Of a stretch of DNA of 38,372 bases, positions 14,185-22,592 are shown piece by piece; position 1 is the stretch's first letter, and each line of letters starts with the position of its first letter. A model generated the notes under the pieces. It was not told the origin of the DNA. It searched no databases and worked only from the letters and a program-made list of their open reading frames with translations. Position numbers and translations under genes: made by a program. This DNA comes from Anaerolineales bacterium UBA3940 (GTDB lineage Bacteria > Chloroflexota > Anaerolineae > Aggregatilineales > UBA3940): contig DGDY01000330.1 of assembly GCA_002385675.1 (NCBI GenBank), positions 1 to 38,372 of the forward strand, in the 5' to 3' direction.

Positions 14185-14832
14185 CTACTCGGACTCTGGC
14201 TTCTGCTCGTCAGGCCCGTTCTGTGGCGACGCATTCCCGGCTAACGCCTGCTCGCTCAGCATTTTGAGCGGGCTGGTGGTGCCCGCCGTCTCGGGGTTGG
14301 GCCGTTTGACGATGTGTATCATCAGAACCATGTTGCCCAGGTTAATCAGGTCTTCGTCGGCCAGCGCCCGCGCCATCCCGCGCCCCAGCGGCATGCTGTT
14401 GATGGTCGTACCGTTGGTGCTGCCCTGATCGATGGCGAACAGATGGCGGGCGGTCGGGCGCAGCAGGAGGTGCTGGCGCGACACGCCCAGCTCAAGCGCG
14501 TTGTACTCGTCAAGGTCGACAACGATCAGGCCCGGCTTGCTTTTGCCCCGCCCCAGCACCACGTCGCCGTACAGGTCCAGCCCGAGGTGCATCGGCTTCT
14601 GCTGAACGTACAGTTCCAGCCGGACGCGCCACGGCTCGCGCAGCAGCAGGTTATCATCGGGGCCGGGCTTATACGGCAGCGCATGGTAGACAACGTCATC
14701 CACGCGCGTCTGGAAGCCGAACGGCGTGTAGTACATGAGAAAGCGCTCGAAGATCGTGTTGATGCGATCTTCCTGCTGGGAGACGATGAACGTCTCCTCG
14801 TCCAGATACCGGGTCTCTTTGTCTGACGGCAT
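14185..14832 (-). CDS. FHA-domain protein
   Basis: 215 residues. The FHA fold, which binds phosphothreonine peptides, spans about 68-175: GR at 94-95, SRQH at 118-121 and DQGSTNGT at 135-142 give the conserved Arg, Ser, His and Asn of the pThr pocket. The N-terminal 65 residues are not recognisable but have hydrophobic patches. The C-terminal 40 are disordered and acidic. No membrane segment. FHA proteins usually read Ser/Thr-kinase output; the pseudokinase at 6.2 kb is too far for an operon link. The start ATG has little SD. A consensus -10 (TATAAT, minus) lies 66 bp upstream. Confidence 0.88.
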   Translation of the reverse strand: MPSDKETRYLDEETFIVSQQEDRINTIFERFLMYYTPFGFQTRVDDVVYHALPYKPGPDDNLLLREPWRVRLELYVQQKPMHLGLDLYGDVVLGRGKSKPGLIVVDLDEYNALELGVSRQHLLLRPTARHLFAIDQGSTNGTTINSMPLGRGMARALADEDLINLGNMVLMIHIVKRPNPETAGTTSPLKMLSEQALAGNASPQNGPDEQKPESE

Positions 14833-14897
14833 GGCAGCCCCGCGCAGGTGCAGATACGAGAATGGGCGCAGTGCAGACTGCGCCGACGGTCCGCCCC

Positions 14898-14903
14898 ATT
14901 ATA
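14898..14903 (-). promoter_or_regulatory. -10 box of the FHA gene
   Basis: TATAAT read on the minus strand, divergent from the rpsO promoter 70 bp away. The -35 is unclear. Confidence 0.45.
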
Positions 14904-14948
14904 TACGAGGGTCGGGCATGGCGATACTAGGGATAAACAGTACCAGCT

Positions 14949-14978
14949 TTTGCAGCGCCGGGCCCCGCGCGCTATACT
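14949..14978 (+). promoter_or_regulatory. rpsO promoter
   Basis: TTGCAG (14949-14954), an 18-bp spacer, then TATACT (14973-14978). The predicted start near 14985 gives a leader of about 69 nt. Confidence 0.6.
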
Positions 14979-15001
14979 TCCCCGCGTTATGAAACCTTCG
15001 A

Positions 15002-15046
15002 CCGGTGGGCGCATCTCCTGCCCACCTGGCGACTTACAGGGAGATG
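15002..15046 (+). promoter_or_regulatory. rpsO leader pseudoknot over the Shine-Dalgarno
   Basis: Hairpin 15004-15010/15020-15026 (7 bp) has the loop gcatctcct. Loop bases 15012-15018 (CATCTCC) are the exact complement of 15040-15046 (GGAGATG), which contains the rpsO SD. The two helices form an H-type pseudoknot that would hide the SD. S15 autoregulates through structured leaders in several phyla, including a pseudoknot in E. coli. This one is seen only from base complementarity. Confidence 0.55.
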
Positions 15047-15053
15047 AACAAAA

Positions 15054-15323
15054 GTGGCTCTCACCAAAGAAGAAAAGCAGAAGATTTTTGAAGAGTTTGG
15101 AACGCACGAGGGCGATACCGGGTCGTCTCAGGTGCAGATTGCGCTCCTGACCAGCCGCATTAATCGCCTGATCGAGCACCTGCGCGAGCACAAGCACGAC
15201 CAGCATACCCGCCGTGGCCTGCTGAAGCTGGTCGGGCAGCGCCGCCGCCTGCTGCGCTACCTGCGCAGCAAGGATCCTGAGGCCTACCTGGCGCTGATCC
15301 AGCGGCTCGGCCTGCGCCACTAA
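15054..15323 (+). CDS. rpsO: 30S ribosomal protein S15
   Basis: 89 residues, the normal length. S15 binds 16S rRNA at the central-domain three-way junction early in 30S assembly. The conserved [16 protein letters not shown] (21-36), the HKHD turn and [12 protein letters not shown] (60-71) are all present. GTG start at 15054 with GGGAGA about 9 nt upstream. Its leader can fold into a pseudoknot over that SD, suggesting autoregulation. It is monocistronic: a strong terminator lies 21 bp after the stop. In many bacteria pnp follows directly; here a minus-strand methyltransferase intervenes. Confidence 0.97.
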   Translation: MALTKEEKQKIFEEFGTHEGDTGSSQVQIALLTSRINRLIEHLREHKHDQHTRRGLLKLVGQRRRLLRYLRSKDPEAYLALIQRLGLRH

Positions 15324-15344
15324 ACTCCGCAATCGGCTGCACGA

Positions 15345-15375
15345 GGGGCGGCGAGACAACTCGCCGCCCCTTTTG
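15345..15375 (+). terminator. Strong terminator of rpsO
   Basis: A perfect 11-bp stem (15345-15355 with 15360-15370), loop acaa, then TTTTG. Confidence 0.93.
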
Positions 15376-15380
15376 TTACC

Positions 15381-16163
15381 TCAGTACATTGGCACGTGCG
15401 CGAGGAGCATCACGATCTGCAGCCGCGAGCGGAACGTGACAGGTCTGCCCGTCGCTTCCGCCCGCGCAACCGCGGCCCTGATCCGCCGGATACCTGTCTG
15501 GTACGCCTCGTCGCTGATCAGCGCAAGCTGCGAGGTCGAACGTTTCTCGATGAACACATCGTCGAGCACCGCCCGGCCAACCCGCTCCTCGTTAATCTCA
15601 TGAATAACGCGCGACTCGACCCGCACGAAGCCCGCCGCTGTCAGCCATTCGCGCAGCGTCTCCCGCGAGGCAAAGCGTGCTGTGTCGATCTCATACGTGC
15701 CGTCGAAGTACTCGTAAACATACCAGTCTTCGCGACGGGGCGGCGTCATGCCGATGATGGCAAGCGCACCACCCGGCGTGAGCACCCGGCGCGCCTCGCT
15801 GATGAAGCGCTGTCGGTCCTCAAAATGATGCAGGGCGTTTACGACATACACAAACTCGAATGAGGCCGCTCGAAATGGCAAATTCTCTGCCCGCCCGTGG
15901 GTCAGGCAAGCGGACGAGGCTACCTTGGCCTGAGCTGTGCGCAGCATCCCCATCGACGCGTCCAGCCCAAACATCTCACGCCTCGGCGCGGCAAGTTCGG
16001 CCAACCAGTGGCCGGTGCCGCAGCCGACCTCCAACACTCGCGCCGCTCCCAGCCCGCCAAGCACCGTCTTCAGCGCCGACCCTACCGGCTTCATCGGGCT
16101 TGCCTGGTAGCGACGGTCATACTCCGCCGCGATCTCATCGTAATTGACGCGGTACAGTTGCAT
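15381..16163 (-). CDS. Class I SAM-dependent methyltransferase (UbiE-like)
   Basis: 260 residues. Motif I VLEVGCGTG (43-51) binds SAM, GLDAS is the acidic end of strand 2, and ALHHFEDRQRFISEARRVLTPGG holds motifs of the Methyltransf_11 fold. The substrate is unknown; the C-terminal 80 residues, which would select it, match nothing I know. Start uncertain: ATG 16163 has a G-rich run directly before it and gives the usual short head; ATG 16178 or GTG 16202 are alternatives. The gene ends 10 bp from the rpsO terminator and sits inverted between rpsO and pnp, two genes that are commonly neighbours. Confidence 0.85.
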   Translation of the reverse strand: MQLYRVNYDEIAAEYDRRYQASPMKPVGSALKTVLGGLGAARVLEVGCGTGHWLAELAAPRREMFGLDASMGMLRTAQAKVASSACLTHGRAENLPFRAASFEFVYVVNALHHFEDRQRFISEARRVLTPGGALAIIGMTPPRREDWYVYEYFDGTYEIDTARFASRETLREWLTAAGFVRVESRVIHEINEERVGRAVLDDVFIEKRSTSQLALISDEAYQTGIRRIRAAVARAEATGRPVTFRSRLQIVMLLAHVPMY

Positions 16164-16268
16164 CCTCCCCCCGTTCATACTCCAGCCCGTTTCAACGCTC
16201 ACGTGCTGTGAGTCTCGTTCATCATTGAACGAAGTTGGTGTTTTTGTCAAGTGCGTGTACACTCATAG

Positions 16269-16283
16269 CAGTAAATTTTACTG
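16269..16283. promoter_or_regulatory. 15-bp perfect inverted repeat, operator-like
   Basis: CAGTAAA and TTTACTG around one central T, in an AT-rich spot of the divergent methyltransferase/pnp region. Possible regulator site for either gene. Confidence 0.4.
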
Positions 16284-16335
16284 GATTGGCTGGCCTAGAG
16301 GAGCAGGAATTGGAAAGCGAAATCAAGTGCGCGTG

Positions 16336-16368
16336 ACAGCCTTGCCTCCCGCCGGACCGCAAGGCTGT
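16336..16368 (+). promoter_or_regulatory. Hairpin in the pnp leader
   Basis: A 10-bp perfect stem (16336-16345 with 16359-16368) with a 13-nt loop, 73 nt before the pnp start. It is not followed by a clean T-run. E. coli pnp is autoregulated via RNase III cleavage of a leader stem, so this could be an analogous element (inference). Confidence 0.4.
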
Positions 16369-16441
16369 TTCATGTGCCCCTTGATGGCGGTTTCCAGTCC
16401 CTGAGCCTCTAGGCGATTCAGCAAGGAGGCAAAGAACGCTT

Positions 16442-18703
16442 ATGTCTATGGACAACATTAGACGGTACAAAGTAACAGTTGGCAACCGCGAACTGTTCTT
16501 TGAGACCGGGCATCTTGCCATGCAGGCAGGCGGCGCCGTGACCGTCCGCGAGGGCGACACGATGGTGATGGGCACGGCAACCATGTCGCCCAAGGCGCGT
16601 GACGGCATCGACTTCCTGCCGTTGAGTGTGGACTTCGAGGAGCGGCTATACGCCGTCGGGCGCATCCCCGGAAGCTGGTTCCGCCGGGAAGGCCGCCCCA
16701 CCACCGAGGCCATCCTCGTGGCCCGCATGACGGACCGCCCGCTGCGCCCGCTCTTCCCCAAGACGCTGCGCAATGAGGTTCAGGTCATCCTCTACGCCCT
16801 CTCGCATGACCAGGAGCACCAGCACGACATCCTCGCCATCAACGCGGCGAGCGCCGCGCTGCACATTTCCGACATTCCCTGGGATGGCCCCATTGGCGCG
16901 GTGCGCGTGGGCCGCATCAACGGCGAGTTCGTCATCAACCCGACCTATGCGGAACTCGAAGAGTCGGACCTCGACCTGCGCGTGGCGGGCAACCGCGACG
17001 GCATCCTGATGGTCGAGTGTTCGGCCAACGAGATCCCCGACGAGCAGATGGTGGACGCGCTCGAGTTCGCCCACGAGAAGCTCCAGCCCCTGATCACCAT
17101 CCAGGAGCTGATGCGTCAGGAAGTCGGCAAGGAAAAGAAGCCCTACGAGTCGGTTGACATCAACGAGGCCCTTCGGGCGCAGATCGAGGCCGACGTACGG
17201 GAGCGGGTCGCCAACATCCTGAGCCAGTACTACGACCGCGACGAGCGCAAGGCCGAGCTTGAGGACCTGCGCGAGCAGATAGGCGTCGAGTACACCGACG
17301 ACACCGAAGAGGAAGAACTGGCCCGCCGGCTGGCGCAGGTCGAGCGCGCGATTGACGAGGCGGTCAAGAAGGAAGTCCGGCGGCGCATCCTGTACGAGGG
17401 CGTGCGCCCCGACGGGCGCGGCTATACGGACATCCGTGAGCTGCACGCGGCGGTTGGCATCATCCCGCGCGTGCATGGCAGCGGCCTGTTCCAGCGCGGG
17501 CAGACGCAGGTTATGAGCGTGCTGACGCTCGGCACCCCGCGCGACGCGCAGGAGTTCGACGGGCTGGAGCCGGTCGGATCAAAGCGCTACCTGCATCACT
17601 ACAACTTCCCGCCCTTCTCAACCGGCGAGACGTGGTTCCTGCGGGGGCCCAAGCGCCGTGAGATCGGCCACGGAATGCTTGGTGAGTACGCGCTGAAGCC
17701 CGTCCTGCCCGATGAGGATGAGTTCCCCTACACCATGCGTGTGGTGAGCGAGGTCCTCAGCTCGAACGGCTCGACCTCGCAGGCGGCCATCTGCGCGAGC
17801 ACGCTGGCGCTGATGGACGGCGGTGTGCCGATCAAGCGCCCGGTGGCGGGCGTGGCGATGGGCCTCATCACCGACGAGGAAAAGTACGCCATCCTGACCG
17901 ACATCCAGGGCATGGAGGACCACCTCGGCGATATGGACTTCAAGGTCGCCGGGACGAGCGAAGGCATCACCATGCTCCAGATGGACATCAAGATCAAGAG
18001 CCTGCCGCGCGAGATCATGGCACAGGCCCTGCAGCAGGCCCGCGAGGCTCGGATGAAGATCCTCGAGGCGATGCTGGCGGTCATCCCCGCGCCGCGTGCG
18101 GAGCTCAACCCGAACGCGCCGCGCATCATCATCATGAACATCGACCCGGAGAAGATCCGCAATGTCATCGGCAAGGGCGGCGAGACAATCCGCAGCATCC
18201 AGTCGGAGACGAACACGCGGATCGACATCGAGGAGGACGGCACGATCTACATTGCGTCGCCTAACCTCGAGGGCGCTGCAGCCGCTAAGGCTCGCATCCA
18301 GGCGCTGACGGAGGAGGTTGAAGTCGGGCGCATCTACACAGGCAAGGTGGTTCGTGTGGAGAACTACGGCGCGTTCGTCGAGATCCTCCCCGGTCAGGAC
18401 GGGCTGGTCCACATCAGCCAGCTCGACACCTATCGCATCGACAAGACCACGGACGTCGCCAACGTCGGCGACGAGATCATGGTCATGGTCACCGACATCG
18501 ATCCCAGCGGGAAGATCCGTCTGAGCCGCCAGGCCGTGCTCGAGGGCTGGACGCTCGAAGAAGCGCAGGCCGCCGACCGGGGCGTTAGCGCGGGCAGCCG
18601 GGGTGGTCGTGAGCGCGAACGTGATCGCGACCGCGATCGGGACCGTGACCGCGAGCGTCGCGGCGGTCGTAGCGGCAATCGCGGCGGTCGCGAACGACGC
18701 TAG
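16442..18703 (+). CDS. pnp: Polynucleotide phosphorylase
   Basis: 3'-5' phosphorolytic exoribonuclease of the RNA degradosome, 753 residues. Order: RNase PH 1 (about 12-145, with [12 protein letters not shown]), all-helical linker domain (about 150-320, unusually charged), RNase PH 2 (about 320-555, with [17 protein letters not shown] and [11 protein letters not shown]), KH (about 558-620, [11 protein letters not shown]), S1 (about 628-700, [19 protein letters not shown]). The C-terminal 50 residues are an Arg/Asp then Arg/Gly tail made of repeated RD dipeptides, absent from E. coli PNPase. AGGAGG lies 12 nt before the ATG; a second ATG is two codons in. A perfect terminator ends the gene. 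Confidence 0.97.
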   Translation: MSMDNIRRYKVTVGNRELFFETGHLAMQAGGAVTVREGDTMVMGTATMSPKARDGIDFLPLSVDFEERLYAVGRIPGSWFRREGRPTTEAILVARMTDRPLRPLFPKTLRNEVQVILYALSHDQEHQHDILAINAASAALHISDIPWDGPIGAVRVGRINGEFVINPTYAELEESDLDLRVAGNRDGILMVECSANEIPDEQMVDALEFAHEKLQPLITIQELMRQEVGKEKKPYESVDINEALRAQIEADVRERVANILSQYYDRDERKAELEDLREQIGVEYTDDTEEEELARRLAQVERAIDEAVKKEVRRRILYEGVRPDGRGYTDIRELHAAVGIIPRVHGSGLFQRGQTQVMSVLTLGTPRDAQEFDGLEPVGSKRYLHHYNFPPFSTGETWFLRGPKRREIGHGMLGEYALKPVLPDEDEFPYTMRVVSEVLSSNGSTSQAAICASTLALMDGGVPIKRPVAGVAMGLITDEEKYAILTDIQGMEDHLGDMDFKVAGTSEGITMLQMDIKIKSLPREIMAQALQQAREARMKILEAMLAVIPAPRAELNPNAPRIIIMNIDPEKIRNVIGKGGETIRSIQSETNTRIDIEEDGTIYIASPNLEGAAAAKARIQALTEEVEVGRIYTGKVVRVENYGAFVEILPGQDGLVHISQLDTYRIDKTTDVANVGDEIMVMVTDIDPSGKIRLSRQAVLEGWTLEEAQAADRGVSAGSRGGRERERDRDRDRDRDRERRGGRSGNRGGRERR

Positions 18704-18724
18704 CTCCAGATCGAAAAGCGGAGG

Positions 18725-18750
18725 AGCGCCGGGATACCCGGCGCTTTTTG
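18725..18750 (+). terminator. Strong terminator of pnp
   Basis: A perfect 9-bp stem (18725-18733 with 18737-18745), a 3-nt loop, then TTTTG. Confidence 0.92.
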
Positions 18751-18856
18751 TTCCCCTCTCACCCCGGCGCAACGGTGCGGGGATGAGGGGCACCTAATAC
18801 ACGATGGGAGTTCCGGGGTCGCCTCCACAGCGAAAAGTCTGGCCACACATTCCATC

Positions 18857-18886
18857 TAGACAGACTGCCGGAGACTTCACTATAAT
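18857..18886 (+). promoter_or_regulatory. Promoter of the sortase gene
   Basis: TAGACA (18857-18862), an 18-bp spacer, then consensus TATAAT (18881-18886). The leader of about 85 nt holds a 7-bp hairpin (18932-18938 with 18957-18963) just before the start. Confidence 0.6.
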
Positions 18887-18976
18887 CTGTAAGCACCCGT
18901 AGAGCGACAGCATCCACTATTCTGAGCCTGCGGCCCAGGCCCCTCCCCTTCCTGCGCTGGGCCCTGATTGATCATC

Positions 18977-19708
18977 ATGGAAATACTGCGCGCGATCATC
19001 GAGCAATTCAAACCGGGTTCGACCGAAACCCTCGGGCTGGCAATCGGCCTGATGCTGGGCATCAGCCTGATCCTGCTCCTCCGCGCCCGGCAGGTGTGGT
19101 CACACCGGCGAGCGTTCGGCTACGACGTGTACACCGCCGATCTCGTCCGCAGGCGGCTGATGCGCTGGTCGCTGGTCGGCGTGCTGGGGATCGGGCTGGC
19201 GGTGTTCGCCTACCGCCAGTACCTGCGACAGCAGGCGGAGGCCGAGCCGGAGCCTGTCACCGTCGTGGACGAGACGGGCGAGGTTGTCGAAACCCGGCTG
19301 CTCATCCCCCGCATTGCGGTGGACACCACGATGATCGAAGCGCCGCTCGTCGGCAACCACTGGGACATCGCCAAGCTGACAGATCAGGTCGCCCACCTCG
19401 CCGGGACCGCCTATCCCGGCAGCCCCGGCAACACCGTGCTCGCCGGGCATGTCACCATCCCCGACGCAGGCTGGGGGCCGTTTAAGGACCTCGAAGCACT
19501 CCAGCCCGGCGACCGCATTTTCATCGAGCGCGGCGACGAAACGCTCATCTACGTTGTGCAGGAGGCGAAGAAAATCTCCCCGACCAACGTCCAGATCGCC
19601 TTCCCTACCAATGACGAGCGGCTGACCCTGCTGACGTGCTCCGGCTGGAGCGACGAACTTGACGATTACGAGTACCGCTTCGCCGTCATCGCAACCCGGC
19701 TTCACTGA
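18977..19708 (+). CDS. Sortase (class D/E-like)
   Basis: 243-residue membrane cysteine transpeptidase. Two membrane segments (about 18-36 and 65-79) flank a cytoplasmic-looking basic loop, then a sortase barrel (about 100-243) on the outside. Catalytic triad visible: His158 in VLAGHVT, Cys221 in LLTCSG, Arg234 in YEYRF. Sortases attach LPxTG-like proteins to cell wall or join pilins. I see no LPxTG substrate and no pilin gene beside it, so the substrate is unknown. The ATG at 18977 is preferred over TTG 18968. Little SD is visible. Confidence 0.9.
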   Translation: MEILRAIIEQFKPGSTETLGLAIGLMLGISLILLLRARQVWSHRRAFGYDVYTADLVRRRLMRWSLVGVLGIGLAVFAYRQYLRQQAEAEPEPVTVVDETGEVVETRLLIPRIAVDTTMIEAPLVGNHWDIAKLTDQVAHLAGTAYPGSPGNTVLAGHVTIPDAGWGPFKDLEALQPGDRIFIERGDETLIYVVQEAKKISPTNVQIAFPTNDERLTLLTCSGWSDELDDYEYRFAVIATRLH

Positions 19709-19738
19709 TCGCCTCTGCACTTGGCGTATCTGCGCTGC

Positions 19739-19767
19739 TTGCCGCCGAATCCGCGTTTCGCTAGAAT
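19739..19767 (+). promoter_or_regulatory. Promoter of the AI-2E-family permease gene
   Basis: TTGCCG (19739-19744), exactly 17 bp, then TAGAAT (19762-19767). Confidence 0.6.
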
Positions 19768-19817
19768 GACGACACGCGCGGGGCAAGATCTCCATCTGGC
19801 ATACGCGCGGGCAAAAC

Positions 19818-21194
19818 GTGATATCCAGCATCCCGAGCGAGGTTAACAGGCCCGTGTCAACAGAGCGCCAGAACGTGCCGCAGACGCAGAGCGATACGCC
19901 CGCATCACCGCCGCCGAGCCGGCATCGCGGATGGAGCACGACGACGAAGGTGGTCGTCGCCGTGATGCTGACTATCCTCGCCGGGCTGGCCCTCTACCTG
20001 TTCCGCATCGCGTTGATCCCCCTCGTCATCGGCTCGCTGATGGCCTACCTGCTGACGCCGGTCGTCAAGTGGATTTCGGCAGACCCACGCATCCCGCGAG
20101 GCCTGGCAACGGCGCTCATCTACCTGGCGCTGCTGCTTATCGTGCTCCCGCTGCCCGCGTCGCTCGTGCCCTGGGTCGTCGGGCAGGTCACCTTCCTGCA
20201 GGGCGAGCTGGTCCGCTTTGCCGGCTACCTGGAGGAGATCAGCGCCGACACGGTCGAGATTCTCGGCTTCAATCTGGTCGTCGAGGACCTCGTCAACGAG
20301 GTCGCGGCGGCGATTACCGGGCTGGTCACGTCGGCTGCGCCCGCCTCGCTGACACTTGTGTTCAGCGCCGCCGAGGTGCTGCTGCTCGTCATCTTCACCT
20401 TCCTCGTCGCCTTCTACCTGACAAAAGACGGGGCGAAGTTCAAGGCGTGGTTTGCAGGGCTGGTGCCGCCCGACTACCAGGAGGACGTCCGGCTGCTCAT
20501 ACGCGAGATCGATGCAATCTGGTCGGCTTTCCTGCGCGGGCAGCTCATTCTCATGTTCGTCGTGAGCGTGCTGCTGACGGTCGCCAGCGCGATCCTGGGG
20601 CTGCCACAGCCACTGCTGCTGGGCATACTCGGCGGGCTGCTGGAGTTCCTGCCGAGTGTCGGGCATGCAATCTGGTTGATCACCGCCAGCATCCTGGCGC
20701 TGATCGAGGGCTCATCGACGCTGCCGGTGTCCGAATTCGTGTTCTTCCTCATTGTGGTCGGCTTTCACATCGCCTACACTCAGTTCGACCTGAACTTCCT
20801 GATCCCGCGCATCATTGGGCGGCGGGTTCACCTGCACCCGCTCGTCGTAATTATTGGCATTATCGTCGGGGCGACGGCAGGCAGCATCGTCGCTGGTCCG
20901 GTGGGCAGCGTGCTCGGCGTGGCGCTCGCAGCGCCGACGATCTCATCGCTGCGCGTGCTGGGCCGCTACATCTATGCGCGGCTGTTCGACCTTGACCCGT
21001 TCCCGATGGTCGGGCCGCCCTCCGCGCCAAGCGCCGAGCGGGAGCAGGCCGTCGCTCTGCTGGAGACCGGCCCACCCCCTGTGAGAGAGGCCATGCCGGG
21101 GCGCGCGGCGATCAACCGGCTCCGGCGGGAATTTAGCAACAGGTCGCGCCGCGGCGCGCGTAAGACCGACACCCAGAGCGGCAAACAGAGCTAG
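19818..21194 (+). CDS. AI-2E family (PerM/YdiK) permease
   Basis: 458 residues of the UPF0118/AI-2E family, polytopic membrane proteins linked to autoinducer-2 export, Na+/H+ exchange or unknown solutes depending on the member. The layout is typical: an N-terminal helix pair (about 42-85), a helix near 95-120, a soluble loop, a helix (170-195), then the C-terminal cluster with the conserved LLGILGGLLEFLPSVG and the last helices to 380. The C-terminal 70 residues are a basic, disordered cytoplasmic tail. The start (GTG 19818) is uncertain because neither it nor GTG 19855 has a good SD. Confidence 0.85.
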   Translation: MISSIPSEVNRPVSTERQNVPQTQSDTPASPPPSRHRGWSTTTKVVVAVMLTILAGLALYLFRIALIPLVIGSLMAYLLTPVVKWISADPRIPRGLATALIYLALLLIVLPLPASLVPWVVGQVTFLQGELVRFAGYLEEISADTVEILGFNLVVEDLVNEVAAAITGLVTSAAPASLTLVFSAAEVLLLVIFTFLVAFYLTKDGAKFKAWFAGLVPPDYQEDVRLLIREIDAIWSAFLRGQLILMFVVSVLLTVASAILGLPQPLLLGILGGLLEFLPSVGHAIWLITASILALIEGSSTLPVSEFVFFLIVVGFHIAYTQFDLNFLIPRIIGRRVHLHPLVVIIGIIVGATAGSIVAGPVGSVLGVALAAPTISSLRVLGRYIYARLFDLDPFPMVGPPSAPSAEREQAVALLETGPPPVREAMPGRAAINRLRREFSNRSRRGARKTDTQSGKQS

Positions 21195-21230
21195 ACACAA
21201 GCACACCAGACGAGGCGCAACAAGAGATTC

Positions 21231-22154
21231 ATGCACAACAACTCCAACCCCACGCATGATATCCTGTACCGGCCCGGGCGCACCGAAGACTGGCCCCAGG
21301 TCGCCCCTATTGTCGAGCAGACGTGGGGCGGCGAGGACTACATCACCGAGACGCTGTGGCAGCACTGGGCCGAGGAGCGAACCGGGCGACTGGTCGTCGC
21401 AGAGAGGGACGGGCAGGTGATCGGCCTGGCAAAGATCACGCGCCTCGGGCCGGCAGAGTGGTGGCTCGAAGGGCTGCGCGTGGCGCCTGAGCACCGTCGA
21501 CAGGGCATCGCTCACGGCCTGACCGCCCATCTGATCGAGTGGTTCGAGAAGTACGGCGACGGCATGCTGCGGCTGGCGCTCTTCAGCGAGAATGAGGCCA
21601 GTAAGAAGCTCGCCTATGCCTTTGGGATGCGCCACACGGCGAGCTATCGTAAGATGGTCGCACCCGCCAAAGCGGGCGACTACCGCAACTTCAGGCTGCT
21701 CCAGCCGCAGAACATCGATATGATTGACCGCTACCTGAGGCGCTCGCCGATGTACCGCGTCAACCGCTTCGTCGAGCTGGACTGGACGCTGTACTACCTG
21801 ACGAGCGACCGGCTGGCGTCGTACCTGCAAAGCGACTACGTGCAGGTGCTCGGCTGGCGACAGTTCGGCGAGCTGCACGGGCTGGCTATCGTGTTCCTCA
21901 GGTCGCTCGACGCCCGGTTGAGCTACGATGAGAACAGCCTCCAGATCGGTGCCGTGTACGCGCCGGACGACACGACACTTCAGGCCATGCTGCGCGCCCT
22001 GCGCGGCCTCGCCGCGTATCGCGGGCACGAGGTAGCCGCCTGGAAGATGCCCGTCGGTGTGGGGCTGGAGCGGGTCACGCAGTACGCGGGCTTCGAGCCG
22101 GAGTGGGACGACGACGCGGCGCTGTGGCTGTTCGAGCGCCCGCTCCGCCTGTGA
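21231..22154 (+). CDS. GNAT-family N-acetyltransferase
   Basis: 307 residues. The N-terminal 150 form a GNAT fold with acetyl-CoA motif A, LRVAPEHRRQGIAHGL (83-98; Q/RxxGxA form), preceded by the strand AEWWLEG. The C-terminal half repeats a weaker GNAT-like pattern, suggesting a tandem-GNAT protein whose second half is degenerate. Substrate unknown. The ATG at 21231 follows an AAGAGA run, 36 bp after the AI-2E-family gene, so the two are probably co-transcribed. Confidence 0.85.
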   Translation: MHNNSNPTHDILYRPGRTEDWPQVAPIVEQTWGGEDYITETLWQHWAEERTGRLVVAERDGQVIGLAKITRLGPAEWWLEGLRVAPEHRRQGIAHGLTAHLIEWFEKYGDGMLRLALFSENEASKKLAYAFGMRHTASYRKMVAPAKAGDYRNFRLLQPQNIDMIDRYLRRSPMYRVNRFVELDWTLYYLTSDRLASYLQSDYVQVLGWRQFGELHGLAIVFLRSLDARLSYDENSLQIGAVYAPDDTTLQAMLRALRGLAAYRGHEVAAWKMPVGVGLERVTQYAGFEPEWDDDAALWLFERPLRL

Positions 22155-22178
22155 GCGCCTGCCTGCCGCACATTTGAC

Positions 22179-22184
22179 TATAAT
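22179..22184 (+). promoter_or_regulatory. -10 box of the small acidic protein gene
   Basis: Consensus TATAAT, 35 nt before the ATG at 22219; no -35 seen. Confidence 0.45.
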
Positions 22185-22218
22185 GGAATAACACGAGATA
22201 GCGCACAAAGGAGTCACG

Positions 22219-22416
22219 ATGGCCTACGAAGACCCGAACGAGGATATGCCGCTGGTGCTGCTGGCAGAGACGGAGAACTTCGCCGTACTGCTGGGCCAGG
22301 ACGATGACGGTGAGCCGGTCTACAACCTGGAGTTCGGCACCTTCACGGTGCACCTGTTCCGCGAGGAGTGGCAGGAGCTTGTCGAGCTGATCAAGGAAGC
22401 CGATCGACGCGGCTAA
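22219..22416 (+). CDS. Small acidic protein of unknown function
   Basis: 65 residues, strongly acidic (EDPNEDMP, GQDDDGEP), with an alternating hydrophobic centre (FAVLLGQ, LEFGTFTVHLF) and a C-terminal helix (EEWQELVELIKEADRR). This suggests a small beta-hairpin plus helix, cytoplasmic. I do not recognise the family. A good AGGAG SD lies 7 nt before the ATG, a -10 box lies upstream and a strong terminator 23 bp downstream, so it is a genuine single-gene unit. Confidence 0.75.
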   Translation: MAYEDPNEDMPLVLLAETENFAVLLGQDDDGEPVYNLEFGTFTVHLFREEWQELVELIKEADRRG

Positions 22417-22439
22417 GTCTTCCTACCCGTTCAAAACGA

Positions 22440-22472
22440 CGAGCCCGGTGACAGACCGGGCTCGCTGCTTTT
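22440..22472 (+). terminator. Strong terminator of the acidic protein gene
   Basis: A perfect 10-bp stem (22440-22449 with 22455-22464), loop gacag, then CTGCTTTT. Confidence 0.9.
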
Positions 22473-22540
22473 CCCTGACGTACCGACTCGGCGTTGTGCC
22501 GCGTGCGGTGATTTACCGTTATCGTGTAAAATACTGGATG

Positions 22541-22585
22541 TGCAGGGGCGACGCAGGCCTTCGAGATTGTCCGGTCGCCCCTGCA
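22541..22585. repeat. Perfect 12-bp inverted repeat, REP-like palindrome
   Basis: Arms 22541-22552 and 22574-22585, 21-nt loop; core GGGGCGAC/GTCGCCCC. Such GC palindromes recur across Chloroflexota and cyanobacterial genomes. A possible -10 (TAAAAT, 22527-22532) lies in front. Confidence 0.5.
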
Positions 22586-22592
22586 TGAGGGT

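Noticed and set aside
17618..18793. 391-codon minus-strand open frame
   Set aside because: Antisense to pnp, with Arg/Asp/Val-rich shadow composition and no family signature.
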